DNA from: an uncultured Desulfatitalea sp.
GTDB lineage: Bacteria; Desulfobacterota; Desulfobacteria; Desulfobacterales; Desulfosarcinaceae
Length of the DNA: 64,000 bases
Direction of reading: 5' to 3'
Assembly (NCBI GenBank): GCA_937868765.1
Contig: CALMNL010000008.1
Location: 111,163-175,162, forward strand
Shown in pieces: positions 17,398 to 25,392 of the stretch; the stretch's first letter is position 1, and every line of letters starts with the position of its first letter. The notes beneath the pieces were generated by a model that searched no databases, was not told the DNA's origin, and worked only from the letters and a program-made list of their open reading frames with translations. The translations under genes were made by a program, and so were the position numbers.

Positions 17398-17928
17398 AAG
17401 TGTTACGACGATCTGGGTTACAGAAAATTGCGGCCTTGATCTCAAGTCGAATCGCCAATCCCGTACCGGCAGCCAGCAACCTTGATGTTATCGGGCTCTG
17501 GCCTTGCTTGCCGCTTCGCTTACAGAAAAAGAGGGCGTAGTGGTGAGGCCAAGATCGTTTAGCCATCTGCAGCCTTGTAAATCAATTGGGCCTGATGCAA
17601 TTGGGGTTGTGGCGAGATATCCGGCGGCCTAATAATTGGGGTAGTTTTAGGGGTAAGAGAGTTCTTTGCTTTTCAAAAAAAAATTTATAACAATAACAAG
17701 ATACTATAATTAAATGGCCCTCATCCGATTGTACCCCACTGGATTTCCGGTGGGTTTTCTTTTTTCGCGAGCCATGGAAACCTCAATGCACCGATGGTTG
17801 CACCGACCGAGAGTGAAAAGTTGCAGGGGGCTGATGCTTGAACCTGGCATGAATCCCTTCCAATATTTGCAGCGGCGCAGTAAGTGTAAACAGAGGCCAA
17901 GCGACCAAGAATCCGAAGGATTGACCCC
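17398..17928. other. non-coding stretch with -10 box and terminator
   Basis: No protein gene with a ribosome binding site is seen. Its right part is AT-rich (runs of A and T around 17675-17715) and contains a perfect TATAAT at 17705 followed 25 bases later by the intrinsic terminator at 17735. Confidence 0.4.
17735..17766 (+). terminator. intrinsic terminator
   Basis: CCCACTGG and CCGGTGGG form an 8-bp stem on an ATTT loop, followed by TTTTCTTTTTT. The nearest upstream gene ends ~340 bases before, so it may serve a short untranslated transcript starting near 17717. Confidence 0.8.
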
Positions 17929-18603
17929 ATGAAAACCCGCAGCACCATAGTGTTGATCATTCTACTGGCTTCGGCCATGCCGGCGCACGCCTGGTTCGAT
18001 GAGACCCATGTCGCCATCGCCAAGGCGGCTGGGTACCGGAAATGGTACAACGCCGCGGCTGCCGATGTCGCCAAGGTCAAGCTCGGAAAGCGCGAGAGTC
18101 TCAATCATTACCACAACAGTGCCAAGGGCACGGTCATCACGCCCGAGATGGTTCTGGCACAGGCATGCCTGTACGACGAGATCGAGGCCGACGGCCACCT
18201 CTATGGTGCCATCATCGGCGCATTCCGGGCCTATGTGGAAGCAAAGAAAAGCGGCAGATATGCCGAGAATTATCTGGCCTATCTGGTCCACTATATCGGT
18301 GATCTCTCGATGCCCCTGCACCACACCCTGTACAACACGTTCAACCGAAAGAACCATGCTGCCAACGACGGCCTCATCGACGATGAGGTCCTCGAGAATA
18401 CGGACAAGATCATCGTATATAAGATCACCATAAAATCGGAAGCCGAGCTGGCCGATGAGGTGGCCCGAATCGCCAACCTTTCAAAACAACTCGGCCATAC
18501 CCTCGAGGATGAGAACAGGCGCATGACCAGGGACGAGGCCTACCGGCAGGTTGCCCAGAGCGCGTCGTTGTTGAGGGCCGTGTTGGCGATGGTGAAAAAT
18601 TGA
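17929..18603 (+). CDS. exported zinc-dependent phospholipase C / S1-P1 nuclease-like protein
   Basis: 224 residues; AAGGA lies eight bases before the ATG. A signal peptide ends AMPAHA, so the mature protein begins with Trp22 followed by FDETH. A mature N-terminal Trp is a zinc ligand in the zinc phospholipase C/S1-P1 nuclease fold. The HYIGDLSMPLHH motif (~residues 121-132) followed by NHAAND matches the family's His/Asp metal cluster (HxxGDxxxPLH). It is shorter than typical S1/P1 nucleases (~270 residues). The fold is likely; whether it cleaves phospholipid, nucleic acid or neither is unknown. It acts outside the inner membrane. Confidence 0.75.
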   Translation: MKTRSTIVLIILLASAMPAHAWFDETHVAIAKAAGYRKWYNAAAADVAKVKLGKRESLNHYHNSAKGTVITPEMVLAQACLYDEIEADGHLYGAIIGAFRAYVEAKKSGRYAENYLAYLVHYIGDLSMPLHHTLYNTFNRKNHAANDGLIDDEVLENTDKIIVYKITIKSEAELADEVARIANLSKQLGHTLEDENRRMTRDEAYRQVAQSASLLRAVLAMVKN

Positions 18604-18710
18604 TGAGATTCAGGTCAACGTATATTGCGTGGAAAGCGTCGGGCATCGATCGTTCCAGTCATAGGGCGTGCCCAGGCGTGCAGAATGGGTTGAAGGTGTG
18701 ATGACCGGCC

Positions 18711-19118
18711 ATGCATATTAAAAAAGTCGTTCCGGTCACCGCGGCGCTGATAACTGCATCGGGCAAGGTTTTCGTGGCCAAGCGGAAACCCTCGGCAAGG
18801 ATGCCGGGCCTGTGGGAATTCCCGGGCGGCAAGATTGAGAAGGGCGAGACCCCGGAAGCGTGCCTCAAGAGAGAACTTCGGGAGGAGTTTGAGATCGAAG
18901 TGGAAATCGGCCCGTATGTCGGTACCAGCGTGTACGAGTATGACTTCGGTATCATTGAACTGATGGCCTTCATGGCAAAGATGGCGGAGGGTGATATCAA
19001 ACTTAACGACCATTCCGAGGTGGCATGGGTCGAGGCCGAAGCGATCGGTGATTATGAATTCGCGCCCGCAGACATCCCTTTTGTGCAGATGATCCGCAGA
19101 GGGGAAGTGGCGCTTTAG
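18711..19118 (+). CDS. Nudix hydrolase, MutT-like
   Basis: 135 residues, the size of MutT-type 8-oxo-dGTP or CTP pyrophosphohydrolases that clean the nucleotide pool. The Nudix box is plain: GGKIEKGETPEACLKRELRE then EF, with both catalytic Glu pairs. The usual Gly near the end of the box (EExG) is Glu here. WEFPGGK and the late VAWVEAEAI segment match the MutT/NudG subgroup. The ribosome binding site is weak. It stands ~110 bases after the exported zinc protein on the same strand. Substrate not determined. Confidence 0.9.
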   Translation: MHIKKVVPVTAALITASGKVFVAKRKPSARMPGLWEFPGGKIEKGETPEACLKRELREEFEIEVEIGPYVGTSVYEYDFGIIELMAFMAKMAEGDIKLNDHSEVAWVEAEAIGDYEFAPADIPFVQMIRRGEVAL

Positions 19119-19594
19119 CCTTGGGGTGACAGCCGGAAGGCTGGCGTCAGCCAATTTGGAAAAGGTTCCCGAGATTACCATCTGATAATCTCGGGGTAAC
19201 TTTATGGTCATCTTCCAGTGCTATAAGGACTTTAAAACCGCATGTAATCAGCCCCGCGTTCTTCATCCTCTGTACTCCTCCTTTGATCGGGCAAGATCCA
19301 CTCCCCAATGGGTCTTGCCCACTTCTCTTTTCAGCTTAGACCTTGACCATTCTACACCACCTTGCTTATGTTGACCCAATGTCTGAATCCATTCTTCAAT
19401 CGAGCGGTATTTCCACGGCGCATATTTGCTGGCGACCGAACGCGTCCCGACGAAAGGAAGTCAAACGGCCGAGCGCTTTTGCGCCGCATCACGGAATGTC
19501 GATCATTTCAAGGGAAATTCATCCCATCGCGGGGCGCTTTTAATCGGGAAGGGAATGCAGGCACACGGTATGCTGCGACTCTGGAGGAGCTTAA
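19119..19594. other. intergenic stretch with two hairpins
   Basis: No gene is supported. Two strong inverted repeats are present: a 10-bp perfect stem CCCGAGATTA/TAATCTCGGG (19168-19195) without a T run, and a 12-bp stem GGGCAAGATCCA/TGGGTCTTGCCC (19289-19320, one G-U pair) followed by a T-rich segment. The second could be a terminator for the Nudix gene; the first is unexplained. Confidence 0.5.
19289..19331 (+). terminator. possible terminator hairpin
   Basis: A 12-bp stem with an 8-base loop is followed by ACTTCTCTTTT. The T run is imperfect. Confidence 0.4.
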
Positions 19595-19987
19595 ATGGCG
19601 ACGATTTACAAAGAAATACGGCTCGAAGCTGATCCTGGCAAAGTATGGGATGCCGTGCGTGATGTGGGACAAGTGCATCAACGCCTGGTGCCCGGTATTC
19701 TGGTGGACACCCGAATGGTTGGGAATGCGAGAGAAGTAAGGTTCGCCAACGGGCTGGTCGTGCGCGAGTTGATTGTCACCCTAGATGACGACGCGCGCCG
19801 CCTGGTATATGCTTCCGTGGCCGGACGGGCTACCCATCATAATGCATCGTTTCAGGTGTTTGCCGAAGGTGAAGATCGTACCCGTCTGGTTTGGATCACC
19901 GATCTACTGCCGGACGAGCTTGCGGTGCCCATCGGCAAAACCGTCGAACAAGTTGCCGCTGTGATCAAAAGGACGCTGGAGAGTTGA
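19595..19987 (+). CDS. SRPBCC (START/Bet v1-like) family protein
   Basis: 130 residues; GGAGGAG lies just upstream of the ATG. The pattern ATIYKEIRLEADPGKVWDAV, GLVVRELIVTLDDDARRLVY and TRLVWITDLLPDEL is typical of polyketide-cyclase/dehydrase SRPBCC proteins, a helix-grip fold with a hydrophobic cavity. Members bind lipids, hormones or aromatic intermediates, or are simple stress proteins; nothing here shows which. Soluble, without signal peptide. It is followed 89 bases later by a 51-residue membrane protein gene. Confidence 0.82.
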   Translation: MATIYKEIRLEADPGKVWDAVRDVGQVHQRLVPGILVDTRMVGNAREVRFANGLVVRELIVTLDDDARRLVYASVAGRATHHNASFQVFAEGEDRTRLVWITDLLPDELAVPIGKTVEQVAAVIKRTLES

Positions 19988-20076
19988 AACTTAAACGACG
20001 CAATTCGGTGAATGCGTCGGAAGGTCTGCAAAGAACGCCTTAATACGCCGCATCAAGATATGACGGGAGGCCTGCG

Positions 20077-20232
20077 ATGTCCCTGAGAACCCAAATTCTG
20101 ATATACCTCGTCGTGATCGCCTTTATCGACACCATCATTCCTATCCCGATCACAGCGCTGGTGTTGATCTATGTCCTGTTCCAGAAGCCGATCTGGTTCA
20201 GGCAGTGGACGGATGAAATCTACAGGGCGTAA
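20077..20232 (+). CDS. 51-residue membrane protein
   Basis: A short frame, MSLRTQILIYLVVIAFIDTI onward, with a strong ribosome binding site (GGGAGG, six bases before ATG). One long hydrophobic stretch carries a Pro-kinked IPIPITALVLIY segment and is followed by FQKPIWFRQW, so a single membrane helix or tight hairpin is likely. Ribosome binding site, codon use and clean hydrophobic pattern make it a real gene despite its size. Function unknown; no signal peptide cleavage site. Confidence 0.72.
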   Translation: MSLRTQILIYLVVIAFIDTIIPIPITALVLIYVLFQKPIWFRQWTDEIYRA

Positions 20233-20318
20233 GCCGACATGGAGCCCTTCTCCGGCCGGATTTGAGCATCGTTCCCGGCATCCTGACGGGATAAAACATC
20301 TATCGGCAGCGAAGAATG

Positions 20319-20717
20319 TCAGTCGCTGCCCTTTTCTCCGGTTTCGATGCGATACAGCTTGCCGTTCTTGAAGTACAGGTAGTGGATCAGCCGGGTGGAA
20401 CCGAAATTGTAGGTCCAGCGCTCCATGCGGATGGGGCCGGAGATGAAGTGCGGGGCGATATAGCGCTCTTTTTCGTAGTCGTAGTACTGGGAGATCACGG
20501 CGTTCTGGCCTTCTTCCCATTCCTCCAGGTAATCTGGGGCGCCGCATTTTTCCCGAACTTGTTCTTTGAAGGCGCCGACGGAAACTATGCGTCCTTCACA
20601 GCGCACGGAACGGTCGGCAAGGGCCGGCCCTCCCATCAGCAGGCTGGTGAGAAGTGCTATGAAAAAGAGACCGCCTGCATTGCTGCCCCAGCCATTATAG
20701 ATTGTCTTGATTTTCAT
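20319..20717 (-). CDS. DUF2845 family exported protein
   Basis: 132 residues from the ATG at 20717; an ATG at 20729 is in frame but directly abuts the GGGAG. The signal peptide ends near GPALADR. The mature part has the DUF2845 pattern: RCEGRIVSVGAFKEQVREKC, then GAPDY, an aromatic WTYNFG and a C-terminal YFKNGKLYRIETG. The two Cys may form a disulfide. The family is common in Gram-negative periplasms and has no proven function. It is divergent from the YgjP-like peptidase gene. Confidence 0.8.
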   Translation of the reverse strand: MKIKTIYNGWGSNAGGLFFIALLTSLLMGGPALADRSVRCEGRIVSVGAFKEQVREKCGAPDYLEEWEEGQNAVISQYYDYEKERYIAPHFISGPIRMERWTYNFGSTRLIHYLYFKNGKLYRIETGEKGSD

Positions 20718-20862
20718 GACGATATTCATCTCCCTGCGGCAAGGGGCGGTGGCTGGTTTCGGGTTGGCCCGCCTTGCCTCAAATTGGGGGCTGCGGGAAC
20801 CGATTTCGTGTGATAGGATACTTTTTATTGCAGAAAAAGTCTACCAGGGCCGGCGAGGTGAA

Positions 20863-21465
20863 ATGGAATCGAAAAAGGTCAATCTGCAGGGGGTGGGGGA
20901 AGTGGTGCTGGAGCGCAGCCGGCGCGCCCGTCATATCAACCTGTCGGTCAAACCCTTCAAAGGGGTGAGGATCGCCGTGCCCCGCGGGGTTTCCTTCCAG
21001 GAGGCCCTGGCCGTGGCCCATGCCAAGAGCCGCTGGCTCAAAGCCCATGTGGGCCGCATGGTGCTCGTCGAACAACAGATCATGGCGCTGAAAAAGGGAC
21101 CGGAGACCATCGATCCGGTCCGGGCCCGCGCGTTTTTGGTATCGCGGGTGGCCCAACTGGCTGAAGCGCATGGCTTTGGCTACAACAATGTTTTCGTGCG
21201 CCGTCAGCGAACCCGTTGGGGCAGTTGCTCCCGCCAGAACAATATCAACCTGAACATCAACCTGGTGCGACTGCCCGCGGCCCTCAGAGACTATACGATT
21301 TTGCACGAACTGGTGCATACCCGGGTCAAGAACCATGGCCCTCTGTTCTGGCAGGAATTAGGCCGGATCATTGCCGACCCCAGGGCGCTGGACAAAGAGT
21401 TGAACCATTACTGGATGGTATTGGTCGATCCAGCCGAAATGAGCGGCGAGACGGAGAAAAAGTAG
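20863..21465 (+). CDS. YgjP/M48-like zinc metallopeptidase-domain protein (DUF45)
   Basis: 200 residues from the ATG at 20863 (GAGGTG just before it); the frame is open further upstream but without similarity. The C-terminal half has HELVHTRVKNHGPLFW (~residues 149-164), the HExxH zinc site with a third His in HGxxFW that defines the YgjP-like/DUF45 group. An RWGSCS motif lies before it. The N-terminal half is a beta-rich domain. Family members are thought to be soluble metallopeptidases, some next to restriction or UTP-linked genes, but none of those are here. The next gene starts at the very next base, so they are co-transcribed. Confidence 0.85.
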   Translation: MESKKVNLQGVGEVVLERSRRARHINLSVKPFKGVRIAVPRGVSFQEALAVAHAKSRWLKAHVGRMVLVEQQIMALKKGPETIDPVRARAFLVSRVAQLAEAHGFGYNNVFVRRQRTRWGSCSRQNNINLNINLVRLPAALRDYTILHELVHTRVKNHGPLFWQELGRIIADPRALDKELNHYWMVLVDPAEMSGETEKK

Positions 21466-21735
21466 ATGCGCCTGGACCCCAATCCCATGTTCCGTCGGGT
21501 CATCACCCCCTGGTACGACAGCAACGCCGCCTGCTGGATCATGCTGGCGGTCATGCTGGCGGTGGCGCTTTTCAGTTGGGCCGGGATTGCCGTGGCGCGG
21601 TATGTTCCGGAATACAACCAGCACACCTGGGTGCCGGTGCTCATGCTGGTGTTGAGTCTTTTCGTGGGTGGCTCGGCGGGCTATCGCCTCTACAGGCGCT
21701 ATTACGATCGGCATCTGCAAGGCCACGAACCTTAG
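21466..21735 (+). CDS. 89-residue two-helix membrane protein
   Basis: Starts on the base after the YgjP-like stop codon (TAGATG), so it is translationally linked to it. Two hydrophobic segments (WIMLAVMLAVALFSWAGIAV and WVPVLMLVLSLFVGG) are separated by a short polar loop, and the tail is basic and aromatic (YRLYRRYYDRH). It resembles small hypothetical inner-membrane proteins; I do not recognise a named family. Confidence 0.7.
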   Translation: MRLDPNPMFRRVITPWYDSNAACWIMLAVMLAVALFSWAGIAVARYVPEYNQHTWVPVLMLVLSLFVGGSAGYRLYRRYYDRHLQGHEP

Positions 21736-21842
21736 CCGCGGTTTCAGGGCGTTCCCCCAACCAAATCGCACTTGCCTAAAGAAATATGGGTACCGGACGC
21801 CCGATACCCATACCGTTCTGCTGATTCTTTCAAATTATCGGG

Positions 21843-22592
21843 CTATTCCACCCCCGCCTGCGCACCGAGGGGCATCGTTGCGGATTCCTCGAGCAGTTGA
21901 CGTTTGCTCTTGGCGTTCAAAAGGAATCTGCCCAAGACTACAACGCCGATGGTGAAGAACAGCATGACCCCGTATTCCACCATCCTGGTGGGTTGAATGA
22001 AGTTGTGCACTACCGGATCGGTGATCATCATTTCACCGCCGACCTTGCCCAGTACCGCCGCGCCGATGTAAAGAATGATGGGGAAGCGGTCCATCAGCTT
22101 GGCCAGCAGCGAACTCATAAACACCACAAAAGGAATGCTCAGGCCGAGACCAAATAGCAGCAGGAAAAGGTTACCGTGGGAGGCACCGCCGACGGCCAGC
22201 ATGTTGTCGATGCCCATGCTCATATCGGCCACGACGATGATCCACAACGCCTGCCAAATGCTTCCGGCGCTCTTGTGGTCATGTTCTTCCGAACCTTCCA
22301 CCAGCAGCTTCACCGCAATCCACAGAATTACGGCGCCGCCGATGAGTTTGATGAATGAAACAGTGAGTAGTTTGGCCACGAAAAAGGTGCAGATTACCCG
22401 CACGATGACCGCGCCTCCGGCCCCCAGGGCGATACCCCATGTGCGCGTGCGGCCCTGCAGGTTTTTCACCGCCATGGCGATTACGACGGCATTGTCACCG
22501 GCGAGGACCAGATCGATCAAAACGATACTCATCAAGGCGGTAAAGAACTGCCAGTTAAAGTGAATCTGTCCGAGTGCCCCAAGGTCAATCAT
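21843..22592 (-). CDS. TerC/YjbE-family integral membrane protein
   Basis: 249 residues; GGAG eight bases before the ATG. Seven or more membrane helices with the TerC hallmark acidic motifs DLVLAGDNAVVIA (near the N-terminus) and ADMSMGIDNMLAVGG (middle). Members export manganese or protect metalated exoenzymes in some bacteria and are linked to tellurium resistance in others. The short length and YjbE-like layout favour the Mn-export branch, which is an inference. I looked for a yybP-ykoY manganese riboswitch in the 270-base leader and did not find one. Monocistronic. Confidence 0.9.
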   Translation of the reverse strand: MIDLGALGQIHFNWQFFTALMSIVLIDLVLAGDNAVVIAMAVKNLQGRTRTWGIALGAGGAVIVRVICTFFVAKLLTVSFIKLIGGAVILWIAVKLLVEGSEEHDHKSAGSIWQALWIIVVADMSMGIDNMLAVGGASHGNLFLLLFGLGLSIPFVVFMSSLLAKLMDRFPIILYIGAAVLGKVGGEMMITDPVVHNFIQPTRMVEYGVMLFFTIGVVVLGRFLLNAKSKRQLLEESATMPLGAQAGVE

Positions 22593-22864
22593 CGCTATGT
22601 CTCCATTTAAAGGTTAATTTGCGAATGTTGCCTTGTAACAAGCAATTTGCGTGCCTAATTCTATAGGCCGGTATTTTATTTTTGTTGAAAATTTTCGTAT
22701 GGTTAAATTTATGCGGGCAGGAATGGTCTTTCTGCGGTAGCGCAATGTCCACTTTATGGAGACGGTATTGAAACGCCTGGGAGACAGCGTCTTATAAAAC
22801 CGGGCAACGCCAGCCTGCTGGAAAGAGACGCCAGAGACTTGCGGCGCTCGCGGATGGGCCCTCT

Positions 22865-23332
22865 TCATTTTTCTTTCAAGAACTCTCCAAAACTCATGGT
22901 CTGGTAGCTGTCGGTATGGATATACTTGAGCATCGGCAGCAACTTGGGCGCTTCGATGTAGCCGGGCCAGCGGGCGATATCCTCGCCCTTGGCCGAGACG
23001 AAGCGCAGGTCGGGCACACCGCTCACGCCATATCGGCTGGCCACCTTGGGCATCTTTTCCGAGTTGATGCGCACCGGAATGAAATTGGCATTGAGGTAAT
23101 CGGCCACGGCCTTGTCGCTGAAAGTCTCTTTTTCGAGCTTGCGGCAGTAGCCGCACCAGTCGGTGTAAAAATAAAGCAGGAATTTACGCGACTGCCCCTG
23201 GGCCATCTTCTGGGCCGCATCATAATCTTGCCAGGCTACGATCGAAGTCGGATCGGCCGAACATGGCGGGATCAGGGGCACTGCCGGGATCAGGTTGCTC
23301 AGGAGGATCAAAATCGAGATGATATGTTTCAT
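22865..23332 (-). CDS. exported thioredoxin-like protein
   Basis: 155 residues from the ATG at 23332 (AAGGA nine bases upstream). An N-terminal signal sequence precedes a thioredoxin fold with the active site DWCGYCRKLEKETF and cis-Pro loop VSGVPDLRF. It resembles the DsbD-gamma/thioredoxin_7 group of periplasmic reductases. Directly upstream is ccdA, which brings electrons across the membrane to such thioredoxins, so the pair is likely a periplasmic thiol-reducing system. It is the last gene of a four-gene leftward run. Confidence 0.88.
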   Translation of the reverse strand: MKHIISILILLSNLIPAVPLIPPCSADPTSIVAWQDYDAAQKMAQGQSRKFLLYFYTDWCGYCRKLEKETFSDKAVADYLNANFIPVRINSEKMPKVASRYGVSGVPDLRFVSAKGEDIARWPGYIEAPKLLPMLKYIHTDSYQTMSFGEFLKEK

Positions 23333-23343
23333 GAAAACATTCC

Positions 23344-24048
23344 TTACATGGGGAGAATGGCCAATAGACGCATCTTGTCCGTAATGAGCAAAAGGCCGGT
23401 GAGGATCAACAATATGCCGGCGCCCATGTTGATCAGGCCCATGACCTTGCCGACGCGGCGCACGAATCCGATCAGAAAATGAACAGCCACGGAGAGGACG
23501 ATGAAGGGCAGCGCCACACCCGCCGAGTAGAGCGACAGCAGCCAAATGCCGTCTAAAACGGTATCCTGGTTGCTGGCCAAAATCAAGATCGATCCCAGCA
23601 AAGGGCCGATGCACGGGCTCCAGCCGGCGCCGAAGGCCATGCCGATGACGAAAGCGCCCAGAAAATGCACCGGCTTGCGGTTCAGATGAATCCGTTTTTC
23701 CACTTCCAGGGCCCGGATGCGAAATACACCGAGCAGGTGCAACCCCAACACCAGTACGAAGATACCGCCGACCACACGGATATACGCCTTGGCGCCCTGG
23801 AGCAGGGTGCTGAAATAGGCTGCGGAGGCCCCTAAAAGGATGAAGACCAGGGAAAAGCCGAGCACGAAGGCCAGGGTGCTCCAGATAACCTTAAGCCGCA
23901 TGGCCCCGTCGGCCGGCTGGCGCAGATCTTCGATGGAAATGCCGGTGATGAAGCAGAAATAGGAGGGCACCAGGGGCAGAATGCAAGGTGAAAAAAAAGA
24001 GAGCAGGCCGGCGATCAAGGCGGCGCTGTATTCGACCTCTTCAAACAT
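23344..24048 (-). CDS. ccdA: CcdA-type cytochrome c biogenesis/thiol transporter
   Basis: 234 residues from the ATG at 24048. Six membrane helices with the two conserved cysteine motifs SFFSPCILPLVPSYF (N-terminal) and GWSPCIGPLLG (central), which form the transmembrane disulfide of CcdA/DsbD-beta proteins. The family moves reducing equivalents from cytoplasmic thioredoxin to periplasmic thioredoxin-like proteins, often for cytochrome c maturation. A periplasmic thioredoxin follows 11 bases downstream and a MauE-like protein precedes it. Confidence 0.92.
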   Translation of the reverse strand: MFEEVEYSAALIAGLLSFFSPCILPLVPSYFCFITGISIEDLRQPADGAMRLKVIWSTLAFVLGFSLVFILLGASAAYFSTLLQGAKAYIRVVGGIFVLVLGLHLLGVFRIRALEVEKRIHLNRKPVHFLGAFVIGMAFGAGWSPCIGPLLGSILILASNQDTVLDGIWLLSLYSAGVALPFIVLSVAVHFLIGFVRRVGKVMGLINMGAGILLILTGLLLITDKMRLLAILPM

Positions 24049-24091
24049 GACGCCTCGCGAAACGGGTTGGAAACTTTCGGATATGTTCGGT

Positions 24092-24544
24092 TCAACACTG
24101 GGATCGCACCACTTGGCCCGACCGGCGGGACCGGTAAAGCACCGCGAGCGCCAGGGCCAATAAAACCAGGTCCCTGGCGAGATCCAGCCAAAGACGGGGC
24201 GTTCCACCCCCATCGGTGGAAAAACAGCCGCAATGGATGTCCAGGCCGCGGTAGGCGCTGTAGCCCAAGGCCACGGCGAACACAGCCAGCATGAGGACCA
24301 CCATCAGGCTACTGCCGTGCCGGCCCACCCCTGTCACCAGGCCCAGGCCGCAAATCAGTTCCAACCACGGCAGGAACAGGGCCAGGGGGTTCACCCACGC
24401 CGCTGGCAACAGCTGGTAGTTGGCGATGGAGAGCGCGAAGCCGGCCGGATCTGCAATCTTGCCGGATGCGGCATAAATGAAGACGGCCCCCAGCAACCAC
24501 CGGGCGCCGCGCTCAAACCATTGGGCTGGCCTAACCGATTTCAT
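24092..24544 (-). CDS. MauE/DoxX-like membrane protein
   Basis: 150 residues. The start overlaps the proC stop in an ATGA, so the two are translationally coupled. Four membrane helices: WLLGAVFIYAASGKIADP opens the family pattern, and DIHCGCFST is the conserved cysteine motif of MauE-type proteins. In methylamine-utilising bacteria MauE helps form disulfides in the dehydrogenase; in other bacteria the family sits with CcdA and thioredoxins, as here. I infer a role in handing redox equivalents to the periplasm, together with the next two genes. Confidence 0.82.
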   Translation of the reverse strand: MKSVRPAQWFERGARWLLGAVFIYAASGKIADPAGFALSIANYQLLPAAWVNPLALFLPWLELICGLGLVTGVGRHGSSLMVVLMLAVFAVALGYSAYRGLDIHCGCFSTDGGGTPRLWLDLARDLVLLALALAVLYRSRRSGQVVRSQC

Positions 24545-25392
24545 GAACTTTTCTGTTTTCCCACGCCGCCGGCCATCCGGCCCAGTTGCCGGGCCCGTTC
24601 GGTGGCCGCTTCCACCGCATCGATGAGGGTCGCCCGCAGACGCCCCTTTTCCAGGGCATGCAGGGCCGCAATGGTGGTTCCGGCTGGGGAGGTGACCATA
24701 TCCTTGAGCACCCCTGGATGGGCGCCGGTCTCCAACTGCATGCGGGCCGCGCCCAGAACCGTTTGGGCGGCGAGCAGCTGCGCCTCGGACCGGGACAAGC
24801 CTGCCTTGACGCCGCCGTCGGCCAGGGCTTCGATGACCATGAAAATATAAGCCGGCCCGCTGCCGCTCAGGCCGGTGACGCCATCCAGCAGGTGTTCGGC
24901 GTTCACCACGATGCAGCGCCCCACGGAGTTGAAGATGGCCGCCGCCAGATCGAGATCGGCCGGCTTGGCATGCGGTCCGCCCACGATGGCGGTGGCCCCG
25001 GCCTTGACTGACACGCACACATTGGGCATGGCGCGGATCAGCCGGAGCGGCTGGGCGCAATAGCCGGCCAGAGTGGCCAGGGGCACGCCGGCCACAAAGG
25101 AGATGATCACCTTGGTGCCGTCCAGCCCGGGGGCGGTCTGCTCGAGGGCGGCGGTCATGGTTTGAGGCTTGACGGCATAGATCACGATGTCGGCCTGGCG
25201 GACCACCTCCAGGTTGCTCTGGCGGGATTGGATGCCGAATCGCTTCTCCAATTCCTGGCGCCGCTCGGCGCGCACGTCCGCGCAAACCACCCGTTCCGGC
25301 TGACAAAGCCCGGCGCCCAACAGGCCGCTGATGAGTGCTTCACCCATGTTGCCCGCGCCGATGAATCCGATGGTCTTGTTTTCCAGGGCCAT
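24541..25392 (-). CDS. proC: pyrroline-5-carboxylate reductase
   Basis: 283 residues; GGGAG seven bases before the ATG. Rossmann domain with GFIGAGNMGEALISGL at residues 9-24, the central VKPQTM, and the C-terminal dimerisation domain with DGVTGLSGSGPAYIF and MVTSPAGTTIAAL. It catalyses the last step of proline synthesis with NAD(P)H in the cytoplasm. It heads a leftward run with mauE, ccdA and a periplasmic thioredoxin, so a biosynthetic gene leads a redox set. In related genomes proC often neighbours yggT, which here lies ~2 kb away on the other strand. Confidence 0.96.
   Translation of the reverse strand: MALENKTIGFIGAGNMGEALISGLLGAGLCQPERVVCADVRAERRQELEKRFGIQSRQSNLEVVRQADIVIYAVKPQTMTAALEQTAPGLDGTKVIISFVAGVPLATLAGYCAQPLRLIRAMPNVCVSVKAGATAIVGGPHAKPADLDLAAAIFNSVGRCIVVNAEHLLDGVTGLSGSGPAYIFMVIEALADGGVKAGLSRSEAQLLAAQTVLGAARMQLETGAHPGVLKDMVTSPAGTTIAALHALEKGRLRATLIDAVEAATERARQLGRMAGGVGKQKSS

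Noticed and set aside
16340..17766. Integrated element with att sites at tRNA-Ala
   Set aside because: Only 8-base matches to the tRNA 3' end were found downstream and no integrase is present. Kept only as a composition finding.
18711..19118. Nudix protein inactive because the box Gly is Glu
   Set aside because: The catalytic Glu residues are intact and this Gly varies in active members, so the change alone is not evidence of inactivity.
22593..22864. Manganese (yybP-ykoY) riboswitch upstream of terC
   Set aside because: The element is common before this family, but I did not find its conserved loop sequences on the minus strand here.
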